This document shows positions 26,095-34,604 of a stretch of DNA of 64,000 nucleotides, in pieces. The notes beneath the pieces are model-generated. The model did no database searches, had not been told where the DNA came from, and worked only from the letters and a program-made list of their open reading frames with translations. Source of the stretch: Halorubrum distributum JCM 10118 (GTDB lineage: Archaea; Halobacteriota; Halobacteria; Halobacteriales; Haloferacaceae). Position 1 is the first letter of the stretch; every line of letters begins with the position of its first letter. Where the stretch lies: NCBI RefSeq assembly GCF_000337335.1, contig NZ_AOJN01000018.1, positions 56,558-120,557 of the forward strand, read 5' to 3'. Both the position numbers and the translations under genes were made by a program.

Positions 26095-26493
26095 ATGGTG
26101 CGGGACCCGTCGCGAGACCCGGAGCCGCCGTCGGTCGACGAGGTGCTCGACGCGCTGGCCGACGACGCGGCCCGTCGGATCGTCGCGGCGCTCACCGAGC
26201 CGAAGACCGCGAGCGAGCTCTCCGAGGAGTGCGACATCCCCCTGTCGACGACCTACCGGAAGCTGGAGAAGCTCACCGATGCCTCCCTGCTCTCTGAGTC
26301 GACCGACATCCGCCGGGACGGGCAGCACACGACGCGGTACTCGGTATCGTTCGACGCCGTCACCGTCTCGGTGGACGACGGCGGCGAGGACGGCGCGGAC
26401 CGCCGCGAGTTCGACGTGGAGTTCTCTCGGCCGGACCAGACCCGAGACGAGCGACTGGCCGACCTGTGGTCGGAGCTACGAGAGGAAACATGA
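26095..26493 (+). CDS. ArsR-like winged-helix regulator
   Basis: A 132-aa HTH protein: DDAARRIVAALTEPKTASELSEECDIPLSTTYRKLEKLTDASLL is a typical ArsR-type winged helix (residues 20-65), followed by a wing IRRDGQHTTRYSVSFDAVTVSV. There are no metal-binding cysteines beyond one Cys in the recognition region, so the signal is unknown. The stop overlaps the start of the next small membrane protein gene by 4 nt. Such an HTH plus small membrane protein pair is common in haloarchaea. Confidence 0.88.
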   Translation: MVRDPSRDPEPPSVDEVLDALADDAARRIVAALTEPKTASELSEECDIPLSTTYRKLEKLTDASLLSESTDIRRDGQHTTRYSVSFDAVTVSVDDGGEDGADRREFDVEFSRPDQTRDERLADLWSELREET

Positions 26494-26768
26494 GCCCGTA
26501 CATCGACCTGACTATCATCGTCGCAAAGACCGCCATCCTGCTACTCGGTGGCAGCATCACCTACTACGCGCTCCGCGCGTACGACCGGACCGGCGACCGC
26601 TCGCTACGGGAGCTCGGCGTCGGCTTCGGGATCGTCACCGTCGGCGCGCTGCTGGGCGGCGTCTCCCACCAGATCATCGGCGCCGACCTCGCGGTCGGTA
26701 TCGCCATCGACGGCCTCCTCACGGCGGTCGGGTTCGCGGTCATCGTCTACTCGCTGTACCTGGAGTAG
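26490..26768 (+). CDS. Small three-helix membrane protein (DUF7521-like)
   Basis: A 92-aa protein with three hydrophobic segments (about residues 6-24, 45-62 and 68-88) and a conserved-looking loop ALRAYDRTGDRSLRELGVGFG. It is encoded directly after the HTH gene with an ATGA overlap and is expected to be co-regulated. It may act as the membrane sensor or partner of that HTH protein, but this is inference from linkage. Confidence 0.75.
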   Translation: MSPYIDLTIIVAKTAILLLGGSITYYALRAYDRTGDRSLRELGVGFGIVTVGALLGGVSHQIIGADLAVGIAIDGLLTAVGFAVIVYSLYLE

Positions 26769-26833
26769 GCTGAGCGGCTTTCGACGCGCGACGAACGGTA
26801 CCCTTTTGCGGCGCTCGGCCGTCCGTTCACGGC

Positions 26834-27535
26834 ATGAGCGACGCACGCGAGGAGCTCTCCCGCCGGATCGCCGGCGAGATAACGCTGAGCGACGACCCGG
26901 GGGCGACGCTCCGGAAGTGGCGGACGGACTTCGACGTCTCGCAGACGGAGCTGGCCGACCAGCTCGGCGTCTCCTCGTCGGTCGTCTCGGACTACGAGAG
27001 CGGCCGCCGGGAGAGCCCGGGGATCGGCGTCGTCCGCCGCACCGTCGAAGGACTCCTCGACATCGACGAGCGCCGCGGCGGCGGCCGACTCCGCCAGCAC
27101 GCCCGGGTGCTCTCGGCTGGGTTCGAGAGCGACATCGTCCACGACCTCCGCGAGTACTCGACGGCGGTCCCCCTCGAAGAGTTCTACGAGGCGATGGGCG
27201 CGACGGAGATCGTCCGCGGCGACCACGACCACGTGAACGGCCACACCGTTATCGACTCGATACAGGCGATCACGCGCCTCTCCAGCGAGGAGTTCTACCG
27301 GCTGTACGGCCAGTCGACGAACCGCGCGCTCGTGTTCACCCGGGTGACGCGCGGCGAGTCGCCGCTCGTGGCGCTGCGGGTCGTGAGCCCGACGCCGAAC
27401 GCGGTCGTGCTCCACGGGATCGAGGACGGCGACCTGTGGGACCACGCCGCCGACCTCGCCCGCGTCGACGGCGTCTCGCTGGCGACGTCGAACCGCGACC
27501 TCGACGACTGCCTCGCGGACCTCCAGGCGCTGTGA
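26834..27535 (+). CDS. XRE-type HTH transcriptional regulator (archaeal MJ0621-like)
   Basis: A 233-aa protein. An XRE helix-turn-helix occupies residues 24-62 (LRKWRTDFDVSQTELADQLG then SSVVSDYESGRRESPG). The rest is an archaeal-type domain (VPLEEFYEAMGATEIVRGDH ... SSEEFYRLYGQSTNRALVFTRVTRGESPLVALRVVSPTPN) that may bind a small ligand. This two-part layout is known from the archaeal MJ0621-like regulators. It stands alone between two non-overlapping genes. The regulated genes are unknown. Confidence 0.88.
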   Translation: MSDAREELSRRIAGEITLSDDPGATLRKWRTDFDVSQTELADQLGVSSSVVSDYESGRRESPGIGVVRRTVEGLLDIDERRGGGRLRQHARVLSAGFESDIVHDLREYSTAVPLEEFYEAMGATEIVRGDHDHVNGHTVIDSIQAITRLSSEEFYRLYGQSTNRALVFTRVTRGESPLVALRVVSPTPNAVVLHGIEDGDLWDHAADLARVDGVSLATSNRDLDDCLADLQAL

Positions 27536-27604
27536 GCTGACGCCCGGGACGGGGAGGGCGGCCGAACCGCGGGCCTGAAACCGCCGGCGCCCGTCGGTCC
27601 GGCC

Positions 27605-28150
27605 ATGACCGAGGATTACGCCGAGCGGCTCCGTGCGAACCGCCGGGAGAAGGACGAGTTCTTCGACGACCACCCGCAGTCGCCGATCCCGCCGGAACAC
27701 CGGGACGAGTTCGACGGGCTCGACTACTTCCCGCCGGATCCGGAGTACCGCGTCGAGGCGACCGTCACGGTCCACGACGATCCCGAGCCGGTCGAGATGG
27801 AGACGACCGCGAGCAACCCGGTCCGGTACCTCCGGGTCGTCACGTTCGCGTTCGAGGTCGACGGGGAGGAACACACCTTGGCGGGCTACCGACAGGAGGG
27901 CGACGACGGCGCGATCTTCGTCCCCTTCCGCGACAAGACGACCGGCCAGCAGACGTACCATCAGGGACGCTACATGGAGCTGGCGCCCGAGCGGGACCTC
28001 GACGACGGCGACGGCGTCACGATCGACTTCAACCTCGCGTACAGCCCCTTCTGCGCGTACAGCGAGACGTTCTCCTGTCCGCTCCCGCCCGAGGAGAACT
28101 GGCTGGAGATCGTGATTCCGGCCGGCGAGCGGGCGCCGGACCTCGACTGA
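27605..28150 (+). CDS. DUF1684 family protein
   Basis: A 181-aa soluble protein. The DUF1684 pattern is clear: RREKDEFFDDHPQSPIP at the start, YFPPDPEYRVEATV, then AGYRQEGDDGAIFVPFRDKTTGQQTYHQGRYMEL, and the conserved FNLAYSPFCAYSETFSCPLPPEENWL near the end. The family is widespread and uncharacterised; the Cys pair near the end could bind a metal. The start is ATG. It stands alone, convergent with dpsA. Confidence 0.88.
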   Translation: MTEDYAERLRANRREKDEFFDDHPQSPIPPEHRDEFDGLDYFPPDPEYRVEATVTVHDDPEPVEMETTASNPVRYLRVVTFAFEVDGEEHTLAGYRQEGDDGAIFVPFRDKTTGQQTYHQGRYMELAPERDLDDGDGVTIDFNLAYSPFCAYSETFSCPLPPEENWLEIVIPAGERAPDLD

Positions 28151-28257
28151 GCGATCCGGCGGTCACCGACGGCATCGGCGCTGCTCGGGGGTGTCGAAAA
28201 TCAGAAATCGGAGAATCGGACGCCGGAACGGCCCGAAAGCAGTCGGCCGCGGTCGGC

Positions 28258-28806
28258 TTACTCGAGCGTCTCGCTCGTGACGAGCGTGTCGTCCTCGAGG
28301 TAGTGCTCGATGTGGTGGCCGTGTTCCTCGACGTCTTCGAGGATCTCGCGGAGCTGCTCTTCGGTGTTGTAGTCGCCGAGGTTGTTGGCGAGCTGGATGT
28401 GCTCGCGGAGCTGCTCGGTGATGTCGCCGAAGATCTCGAGGTCGTGCTCCAGCGACGTCCGGATGTCGTAGGCGTCGGCGTCCTCGGGGGTCACCGGCGC
28501 GTGCTCCTCGTAGTTCGCGCCCCCGGAGAGGGGCACGCCGCCGAGCGCCTGCGCGCGTTCGGCGAGCACGTCGGCGCCCTCTTCGAGGTCGGCCGCGACC
28601 TCGCCGAGGTACTCGTGGATGTCGAGGAACTCGGCGCCCTCGACGAGCCAGTGGTGCTTCTTGATCTGATGGTAGAGGACGTACGTCGCCGCGAGGTCGC
28701 TGTTGAGCGCGTCGACGAGCTGTTCGGCCTTCTCCTCGGGGACGCGGAGCGCTTCGCTCTCGTGAACGTCGCCGTATCGCTGACGGGCCTGCTTCTGGGT
28801 GCTCAT
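28258..28806 (-). CDS. dpsA: DNA-protecting ferritin-like protein DpsA
   Basis: A Dps-type ferritin of 182 aa that oxidises and stores iron and guards DNA against peroxide. The ferroxidase ligands sit in YHQIKKHHWLVEGAEFLDIHEYL (near residue 50-70) and in the D-x-x-x-E stretch EVAADLEEGADVLAERAQALGG. The start is taken at MSTQKQARQ, because a GTG five codons upstream adds little. A TATTAAG box lies 28 nt before the ATG, so the mRNA is probably nearly leaderless. It is divergent from the frameshifted nitrilase. Confidence 0.95.
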   Translation of the reverse strand: MSTQKQARQRYGDVHESEALRVPEEKAEQLVDALNSDLAATYVLYHQIKKHHWLVEGAEFLDIHEYLGEVAADLEEGADVLAERAQALGGVPLSGGANYEEHAPVTPEDADAYDIRTSLEHDLEIFGDITEQLREHIQLANNLGDYNTEEQLREILEDVEEHGHHIEHYLEDDTLVTSETLE

Positions 28807-28833
28807 TTCAACTATATACACGCGCGCGATCTA

Positions 28834-28840
28834 CTTAATA
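28834..28840 (-). promoter_or_regulatory. TATA box of dpsA
   Basis: Read on the minus strand this is TATTAAG, preceded by a purine-rich GGAAC (BRE-like) element and followed 28 nt later by the dpsA ATG. The spacing fits a haloarchaeal promoter with a start point very near the ATG. Confidence 0.6.
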
Positions 28841-28885
28841 GTTCCTACTGGGAAAACTACTTTTTCGAAAATGGAAAGAATAGTT

Positions 28886-29693
28886 TCAGATGCCGTCGAC
28901 AGCCCCCACCAGATCGCGCTGCGCGGAGAGCGTGTCTCGGTCGAGGGTCGCGGTCAGCGTCGCCGGTTCCCGGCCGAGCTCGGCGGCGACCGCGCCGTCG
29001 GGGCGGACGACGATGGAGTTGCCCGCGTAGGTCGCCGCCTCCGCCGGGCGCGCGCCGCCCGCGGTTCCCGTGCGCCCCGCGCCGACGGTCCACCTGACCC
29101 CGTCGAGCGCGCGCTCGGACGAGGAGCCGCCAGTTCGCGACGTGGTCGGCGGGCCACGCGCCGACGACGACGAGGGCGTCGACCGCGCGCTCAGCGAACC
29201 ACGCGCTCTCCGCGACGAAGTTGAGGTCGTAGCAGGTCAGCAGTCCGGTCGACCCGGCGGGCGTCTCGACGATCACGCGGTCGCCGCCGGGCTCGACCCA
29301 CTCCGCCTCGTCGTCCCACAGGTGTCGCTTGCGGTAGGCGGAGAACGCTCCGCCGCCGTCCTCGGAGGACCCTCCCGGCGGGACGTACGCGGTCGCGTTG
29401 TATACGGCGTCGCCGTCCCGTTCGGCGTACCCCGCGACCACGGCCGAGCCGGCGGTCTCGGCGACGGATTCGAGCCGTGCGCGCGCCACGTCCCGGGACA
29501 GCGCGGCCTCCCGGAGCCGTTCGTCGGCCACGAACCCCGTGAGCGCGTACTCGGGGAACACGGCGAGGTCGACGCCGCTCGGCAGGTCGGCGGCCCGATC
29601 TCGAAGTCGGTCCGCGTTCGCGTCGACAGCGAGGTCCTCGACCGGGACCTGCGGGACGGCGACGGTCGGATCGTCGGAGGAGCGATCGGTCAC
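28886..29693 (-). pseudogene. Carbon-nitrogen hydrolase (nitrilase family), frameshifted
   Basis: The N-terminal part is a good nitrilase: Glu in VFPEYALTGFV (near residue 47), Lys in YRKRHLWDDE (near 128) and Cys in LLTCYDLNF (near 165). After NWRLLVRARA (near genome position 29115) the frame turns to Arg-rich nonsense. The expected continuation (LDGVRWTVGAG..., YAGNSIVVRPDGAVAAELG) is found in another frame, ending at a stop at 28886-28888. One extra base within the GC-rich run gagcgcgcgctc (about 29112-29123) explains it. Either this is a recent pseudogene or a sequencing error. Confidence 0.8.
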
Positions 29694-29780
29694 GCGGCGG
29701 GCTTCGACGCGGCGGCCAATAACGTTCGGCCTCTCCGTCCGGCCGCAAGGACGATACGCCCGCGGCGACGACCAGCGGGC

Positions 29781-30452
29781 ATGACCTTCGGCGACCTGTT
29801 CGAGCGCGCGGCCGCGCTCGGCGGCGACCTCGACGAGGCGGACGTGCGACGAGCGCTCGACGACGTGCGCTCGACGGCGGACGGGAACGGTGGCGATTCC
29901 GGGAGCGACGGCGACTCCGGCGGTGAGGGGAACGAAGTGACCGACCCCCTCGACCCCAGTCCGGCCCGCGTCGTCGCCGACGCGGACGCGCTCGCCGCGG
30001 ACCTACTCGTCGGCGGCGACGCCCGCGAGGCGCTCGACGCGCTGCGGTCGCACGCGTGGACGACGCTGGTCGCCAGCGACCCGCTCCTCGACGACGCCGA
30101 GGCCGTGATCGCGTCGCTCTCGGACGCCGACCTCGCGGCTGACTGGCGCGACGCGGTCGAGGCGTGGCGCGAGCCGGTCGCGCAGCCGCCGGGCGATCAC
30201 CCCGCGCTGGCCTCCGCCTACCGCGGCGGCGCGATGCAGGTCGTGAGCCTCGACCCCTCGCTGACCGGACCGCGGGCCGCCGCCGGGCTGCGCGACCGCA
30301 TGCCCGTGAGCGTCCGGGAACCGCGCGCGTTCGCGGCGGTGTTCGACCCCGCGAAGCTGTACCCCGACGCGGTCGGCGGGGAGTACCCCGGTCCCGACCG
30401 CGACCCGCGGACGATGGACCCCGTCCGCGCCGACGGGGACCAGCACCGATAA
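29781..30452 (+). CDS. PIN-like domain protein (DUF7384-like)
   Basis: A 223-aa acidic protein. The N-terminal part is helical with a low-complexity Gly/Asp/Ser linker (residues 33-52). From RVVADADALAADLLVGGDAREALDALR (residues 62-90) it resembles the start of a PIN nuclease fold, with an Asp in the first strand. It goes on to HPALASAYRGGAMQVVSLDPSL and VREPRAFAAVFDP, where PIN proteins have a second conserved Asp. The family name is by resemblance. It sits 25 bp upstream of mutY on the same strand. A nucleic-acid role is inferred from the fold and the linkage. Confidence 0.7.
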   Translation: MTFGDLFERAAALGGDLDEADVRRALDDVRSTADGNGGDSGSDGDSGGEGNEVTDPLDPSPARVVADADALAADLLVGGDAREALDALRSHAWTTLVASDPLLDDAEAVIASLSDADLAADWRDAVEAWREPVAQPPGDHPALASAYRGGAMQVVSLDPSLTGPRAAAGLRDRMPVSVREPRAFAAVFDPAKLYPDAVGGEYPGPDRDPRTMDPVRADGDQHR

Positions 30453-30477
30453 ACCGCCGCCGGCCGGAGCGATCCGC

Positions 30478-31401
30478 ATGACCGACGCGGAGGGTGCGCC
30501 CGAGCTCCCGGCCGACATCGACGCGGTCCGCGACGCGCCCGTCGACTGGTACGAGGCGGACCACCGGGACTTCCCGTGGCGCCGCACGGAGGACCCCTAC
30601 GAGATCCTCGTCAGCGAGGTGATGAGCCAGCAGACCCAGCTAGACCGCGTCGTGCCCGCCTGGGGGGACTTCCTCGACGAGTGGCCGACGACCGCAGCCC
30701 TCGCCGCGGCCGACCGCGCCGACGTGGTCGCCTTCTGGTCGGACCACTCGCTCGGATACAACAACCGGGCGAAGTACCTCCACGAGGCGGCCGGACAGGT
30801 CGAGGACGACCACGACGGAGCGTTTCCGGAGGACCCCGACGGCCTGAGCGAACTGATGGGCGTCGGCCCGTACACCGCCAACGCGGTGGCGTCGTTCGCG
30901 TTCGACAACGGCGACGCCGTCGTCGACACCAACGTGAAGCGGGTCCTGTACCGCGCGTTCGACGTCCCGGACGACGACGACGCGTTCGAGCGTGTCGCCT
31001 CCCGGCTCATGCCGGCGGGCGAGTCCCGGGTGTGGAACAACGCGATCATGGAGCTCGGCGGCGTCGCCTGCGGGAAGAGCCCCAGCTGCGACGAGGCGGG
31101 GTGCCCGTGGCGCGAGTGGTGTCACGCCTACCAGACCGGCGATTTCACCGCGCCCGACGTGCCCGAGCAGCCGAGCTTCGAGGGGAGCCGCCGGCAGTTC
31201 CGCGGGCGGATCGTCCGGCTCCTCGGCGAGCGCGACGTCATAGGCCTCGATACCCTCGGACACCGTATTCGCGTCGATTACTCGCCAGATGGCGAACATG
31301 GACGCGAGTGGCTTCGAGGGCTCCTTTCGGATTTGGCAGATGATGGATTAGTCGAGGTCGAAGGCTCCGGAGATGAGACGACCGTCCGGCTCCGAGGGTA
31401 A
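30478..31401 (+). CDS. mutY: A/G-specific adenine DNA glycosylase MutY
   Basis: A 307-aa repair enzyme that removes adenine opposite 8-oxoguanine. The catalytic Glu region SEVMSQQTQLDRV is near residue 43, the helix-hairpin-helix LMGVGPYTANAVASF near 128 and the catalytic Asp in VVDTNVKRV near 148. Four [4Fe-4S] cysteines lie in CGKSPSCDEAGCPWREWC (near 197-214). The C-terminal winged-helix-like part (LDTLGHRIRVDYSPDGEHGREWLRGLL) is intact, but its bases are lower in GC than the rest. From 30951 to about 31232 the gene is matched by a second copy at 34605-34883, so its 3' end may be foreign. Confidence 0.93.
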   Translation: MTDAEGAPELPADIDAVRDAPVDWYEADHRDFPWRRTEDPYEILVSEVMSQQTQLDRVVPAWGDFLDEWPTTAALAAADRADVVAFWSDHSLGYNNRAKYLHEAAGQVEDDHDGAFPEDPDGLSELMGVGPYTANAVASFAFDNGDAVVDTNVKRVLYRAFDVPDDDDAFERVASRLMPAGESRVWNNAIMELGGVACGKSPSCDEAGCPWREWCHAYQTGDFTAPDVPEQPSFEGSRRQFRGRIVRLLGERDVIGLDTLGHRIRVDYSPDGEHGREWLRGLLSDLADDGLVEVEGSGDETTVRLRG

Positions 31402-31474
31402 CACCCGTTCGTATTCTACTCACAGATCTACCCGGCAGTGATAGTGCTCTTGATACGGAGAATCGAGGAGACAG

Positions 31475-32941
31475 CCTCGCGCTTTAGTGCGGGGATGAAT
31501 CCGACACTACCCGTCACAGTTCACCGGTCGATGGCACGGCTGGATATTCCACGCTACTCCAATCTACACCTTCAAGTAATTTTATCGACATAGGTTACGT
31601 ATGGCAAAACAGGTCGTTACCCGTACCTATACTGCTTCCATACGGAACCAGTCGCGGGTACGAGACGACCTTGATTCGCTCGGGTTCGCAGCCAGTAAGC
31701 TCTGGAACGTCGGACGGTGGACGTGTAACCGGATTTGGGACGAAATCGGTCACGTCCCGAACCACACCGAACTCACCGCGTACCTCAAAACCAACGAATG
31801 CTATGGTGACCTTCATTCTCAGTCAAGTCAGCGAGTCCTTCAAGAACTCGCTGAAGCGTTCAACGGTTGGTACGGTAAACGACAGAACGGAGATACACGA
31901 GCGAACCCGCCCGGCTACCGCAAACACGGCGACGAACACCCCCGGTCCACGGTCACATTCAAGCAGAAAGGCTTCAAACTCGACACTCAGTACGACCGTG
32001 TTCGACTCTCAAAAGGATCGAACCTGAAGGAGTACTGGTCGGACTTCGTCCTGTGTACGTACCAGACTCGCCCCGATATTGACCTCTCCGCCGTGGAGAA
32101 CGTCCAACAAGTCAAGATTGTGTGGACCGGCGACGAGTGGGAACTACACTTCGTTTGTAAGGTCGAGATCGACGTGAATGAAGCCCCCGGTGAGAAGACG
32201 GTCGGTGTTGACCTCGGTATCAACAACTTCGCTGCGCTCGCGTATGAAGACGGTCACAGCGAGTTGTACCCGCTGAACTGCTTGAAACAGGACGACTACT
32301 ACCTCAGCAAGCGAATCGCCCGGTGTGACGATTCGCATTCTGCGCAAGCCACGCGGCTGAACCAGAAGAAGTCGGCCCGTCGCACCCACTACTTCCACAC
32401 CCTCTCGAAGCATATCGTCCAGCGGTGTGTTGACGAGGAAATTGGAACAATCGTGGTGGGCGATCTCTCCGGTGTCCGTGAGGATGAGGAGAACGGCGAG
32501 TCAAAGGAGTGGGGGAAACACGGCAATCTTGACCGACACTCATGGGCGTTCGACCGGTTCACCGATCTCCTCGAATACAAAGCCGAGATGGAAGGCATCA
32601 CGGTTGAGCAAGTGTCTGAGCGGGATACCTCGAAGTCGTGCTCGTGCTGTGGCCGGAAGTGTGACGCGAACCGTGTTGAACGCGGACTGTACGTCTGCGA
32701 TGAGTGCGGTACAGTGGCCAATGCGGATGTGAACGGTGCTGAGAACATTCGGCAGAAAGTATCTCCGAGTTCACCGAATCTCTCGGTGGATAGGAGTAAC
32801 GGCTGGTTGGCACAGCCATCGACGTTCTTGTTTGACAAGGAAACTGGCGCGTTCGCGCCTCAAGAACAGGTAACGTCGTAAACCACAATATCCCAACCCA
32901 GCGGTGCGATACCGTGGGAATCCTCGCGCTTCAGCGCGGGG
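31475..32941 (+). mobile_element. IS200/IS605-type (IS1341-like) element with tnpB only
   Basis: Two nearly identical 20-nt hairpins, 8-bp stems with TTYA loops in the same strand orientation, lie at 31475-31494 and 32922-32941 around the tnpB gene. The stem differs at one pair only, G-T versus G-C, so pairing is kept. IS200/IS605 elements carry matching subterminal hairpins at both ends on one strand, as seen here. No tnpA is present, so movement would need TnpA from elsewhere. The outer tips are not resolved. The element sits in the segment that separates the two mutY copies. Confidence 0.7.
31601..32881 (+). CDS. tnpB: IS200/IS605-family TnpB with atypical RuvC-II motif
   Basis: A TnpB of 426 aa. 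RuvC-I GVDLGINNFAAL (Asp near residue 204) and RuvC-III NADVNGAENI (Asp near 376) are intact, as is the four-Cys zinc ribbon CSCCGRKC...CDEC (near 347-369). The RuvC-II strand reads TIVVGDLSGVRED, where the usual catalytic Glu of (V/I)xxEDL is a Gly. Such a change is seen in some TnpB lineages with rearranged or lost catalytic sites. The protein differs strongly from the other TnpB in this window. It starts at ATG 107 bp after the left hairpin. Confidence 0.92.
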   Translation: MAKQVVTRTYTASIRNQSRVRDDLDSLGFAASKLWNVGRWTCNRIWDEIGHVPNHTELTAYLKTNECYGDLHSQSSQRVLQELAEAFNGWYGKRQNGDTRANPPGYRKHGDEHPRSTVTFKQKGFKLDTQYDRVRLSKGSNLKEYWSDFVLCTYQTRPDIDLSAVENVQQVKIVWTGDEWELHFVCKVEIDVNEAPGEKTVGVDLGINNFAALAYEDGHSELYPLNCLKQDDYYLSKRIARCDDSHSAQATRLNQKKSARRTHYFHTLSKHIVQRCVDEEIGTIVVGDLSGVREDEENGESKEWGKHGNLDRHSWAFDRFTDLLEYKAEMEGITVEQVSERDTSKSCSCCGRKCDANRVERGLYVCDECGTVANADVNGAENIRQKVSPSSPNLSVDRSNGWLAQPSTFLFDKETGAFAPQEQVTS

Positions 32942-33046
32942 AGGATGTCAAGAAGGGAGAACCCGCGGAGCGTACCCGCGCTCTCAATTGAGGGAAAATA
33001 GGTACTAATAATTACAGCTACGCACGACGCTGACGGGTGGGAGGAA

Positions 33047-34513
33047 ATGACGGCTGACTGTGTGATTCACGATGCGTTCGTTCTCACGGTGGACGAGCGA
33101 AATCGACTCTACGAGCGAGGAACGGTGCTCATCGAGGATGGCCGGATCACCGACGTGCGGTCCTCTCGGGACGATGACGCGGAGTTAGCGGCCGACTTGG
33201 TCATCGACGGCGAAGGCAAACTCGTGATGCCAGGTCTCGTCAACGCGCACACCCATCTCGAACTGACGCCGCTGCTTGGCGCGTTCAGCGACCTCGACCT
33301 CATGGAAATGATGAGTGGGATGACCGCCATATTCGGCCACATCGCCGAGGGCGAGTACGACTACTTCGCCCGGGCGGGGTACGAACTCGCCGCACTGAAC
33401 TTCCTCACCGGTGGGGTCACGACCGTCAACTCGATGGACGTCCGGCCCAGCGGGGGCGCAGAAACGTTCGGCGAAGCGGGCCTCCGCGGATTCTTCGGGA
33501 TGGCGCTCTCAGACCTCTTCTGGGACGTTTCCGTCGAAGAGCAGTTCGACCGCGCCCGCGAGTTCATCGATGAGTACCACGGCGCGTACGACGGCCGCAT
33601 CCGGGCGACGATCGACCCCCACGACGACTGGTCATGTACCCGCGAACTGTGGGAACACACCGCCGAACTCGCTGACGAGTATCCCGACCTGCTCGTCCAC
33701 ACGCACCTGCTCGAACTGGAGGCGAGCAACACGATGGCGCGGTCGAATGGCGCCGAGGATTCGCTCGCCCTTCTCGATGACGTTGGCCTCTTGGACGACC
33801 GACTTGTAGCCGCGCACTTCCGGCTCGCCGACGACGAAGACATCCAACGGACTGCCGAAGCAGACGCGTCGGTCGCACACTGCCCGTCGATTTTCTGTTA
33901 CTGGAACACGGGCGGCGACGTACAGTGGACGCCGGTGCCGGAACTCCGCGCCGCGGGCGTCGATGTCGGCCTGGGTATCGACGACCATTACTGGCACGAC
34001 TCCTACAGTCTGTTCGGCGAGGCGAGGCAAGCCCGGCTCGCAGCGAACCTCAAGCGCTCGACCGGCCAGTACGACTCGATGGAGCTCGTACGAATGCTCA
34101 CCATCGAAGGGGCAGAGGCACTCGGGATCGGCGACGAGATCGGGAGCCTCGAACCCGGCAAGCGCGCCGACGTCATTCTGCTGGACGTCGAGAAGCCGAA
34201 ATTCACCCCGCTGACCAACATCCCGGCGCAGGTGGCTAACAACGCAGCGCCGGCTGATGTGGAGACGGTAATCGTGGACGGCGACGTACTAATGAAAGCC
34301 GGTGACGTGAAGACCATGGAAACTGATGCGGTGCGCGACCGCGTCGAGGCCGCGGTGGACCGTTTCGAGTCGGAGACGGACTGGGAGCTCGGCATCGGTG
34401 AGAGTGAGCCACCGAGTACGATGAACGTCGCCCGCGACCTGCCAAAGCGCGGCCCCAGTCAGTTGCTCGGACGACTCGCGTTCCAGTCGCTCAGAGATAG
34501 GTTGCCACTCTGA
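33047..34513 (+). CDS. Amidohydrolase-family deaminase/hydrolase (TrzA/AtzB-like)
   Basis: A 488-aa member of the metal-dependent amidohydrolase superfamily. Metal ligands are visible in LVNAHTHLEL (near residue 67), LVHTHLLE (near 220), AAHFRL (near 262) and GIDDHYWHDS (near 310). These sites fit a cytosine-deaminase/TrzA-type enzyme acting on an aromatic ring amine or halide. The substrate is unknown, and S-adenosylhomocysteine, guanine or triazine relatives are possible. A GGAGG Shine-Dalgarno-like site lies 3 nt before the ATG. It lies within the inserted segment between the two mutY copies and so is probably acquired cargo. Confidence 0.85.
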   Translation: MTADCVIHDAFVLTVDERNRLYERGTVLIEDGRITDVRSSRDDDAELAADLVIDGEGKLVMPGLVNAHTHLELTPLLGAFSDLDLMEMMSGMTAIFGHIAEGEYDYFARAGYELAALNFLTGGVTTVNSMDVRPSGGAETFGEAGLRGFFGMALSDLFWDVSVEEQFDRAREFIDEYHGAYDGRIRATIDPHDDWSCTRELWEHTAELADEYPDLLVHTHLLELEASNTMARSNGAEDSLALLDDVGLLDDRLVAAHFRLADDEDIQRTAEADASVAHCPSIFCYWNTGGDVQWTPVPELRAAGVDVGLGIDDHYWHDSYSLFGEARQARLAANLKRSTGQYDSMELVRMLTIEGAEALGIGDEIGSLEPGKRADVILLDVEKPKFTPLTNIPAQVANNAAPADVETVIVDGDVLMKAGDVKTMETDAVRDRVEAAVDRFESETDWELGIGESEPPSTMNVARDLPKRGPSQLLGRLAFQSLRDRLPL

Positions 34514-34604
34514 TACGGATATACGGGGATCGTTCGGCAACAGCCACTCCCAGTTGCTGCCGATATTTGAGACATTTATCATGTGTGATAAATATCCACA
34601 ATCA

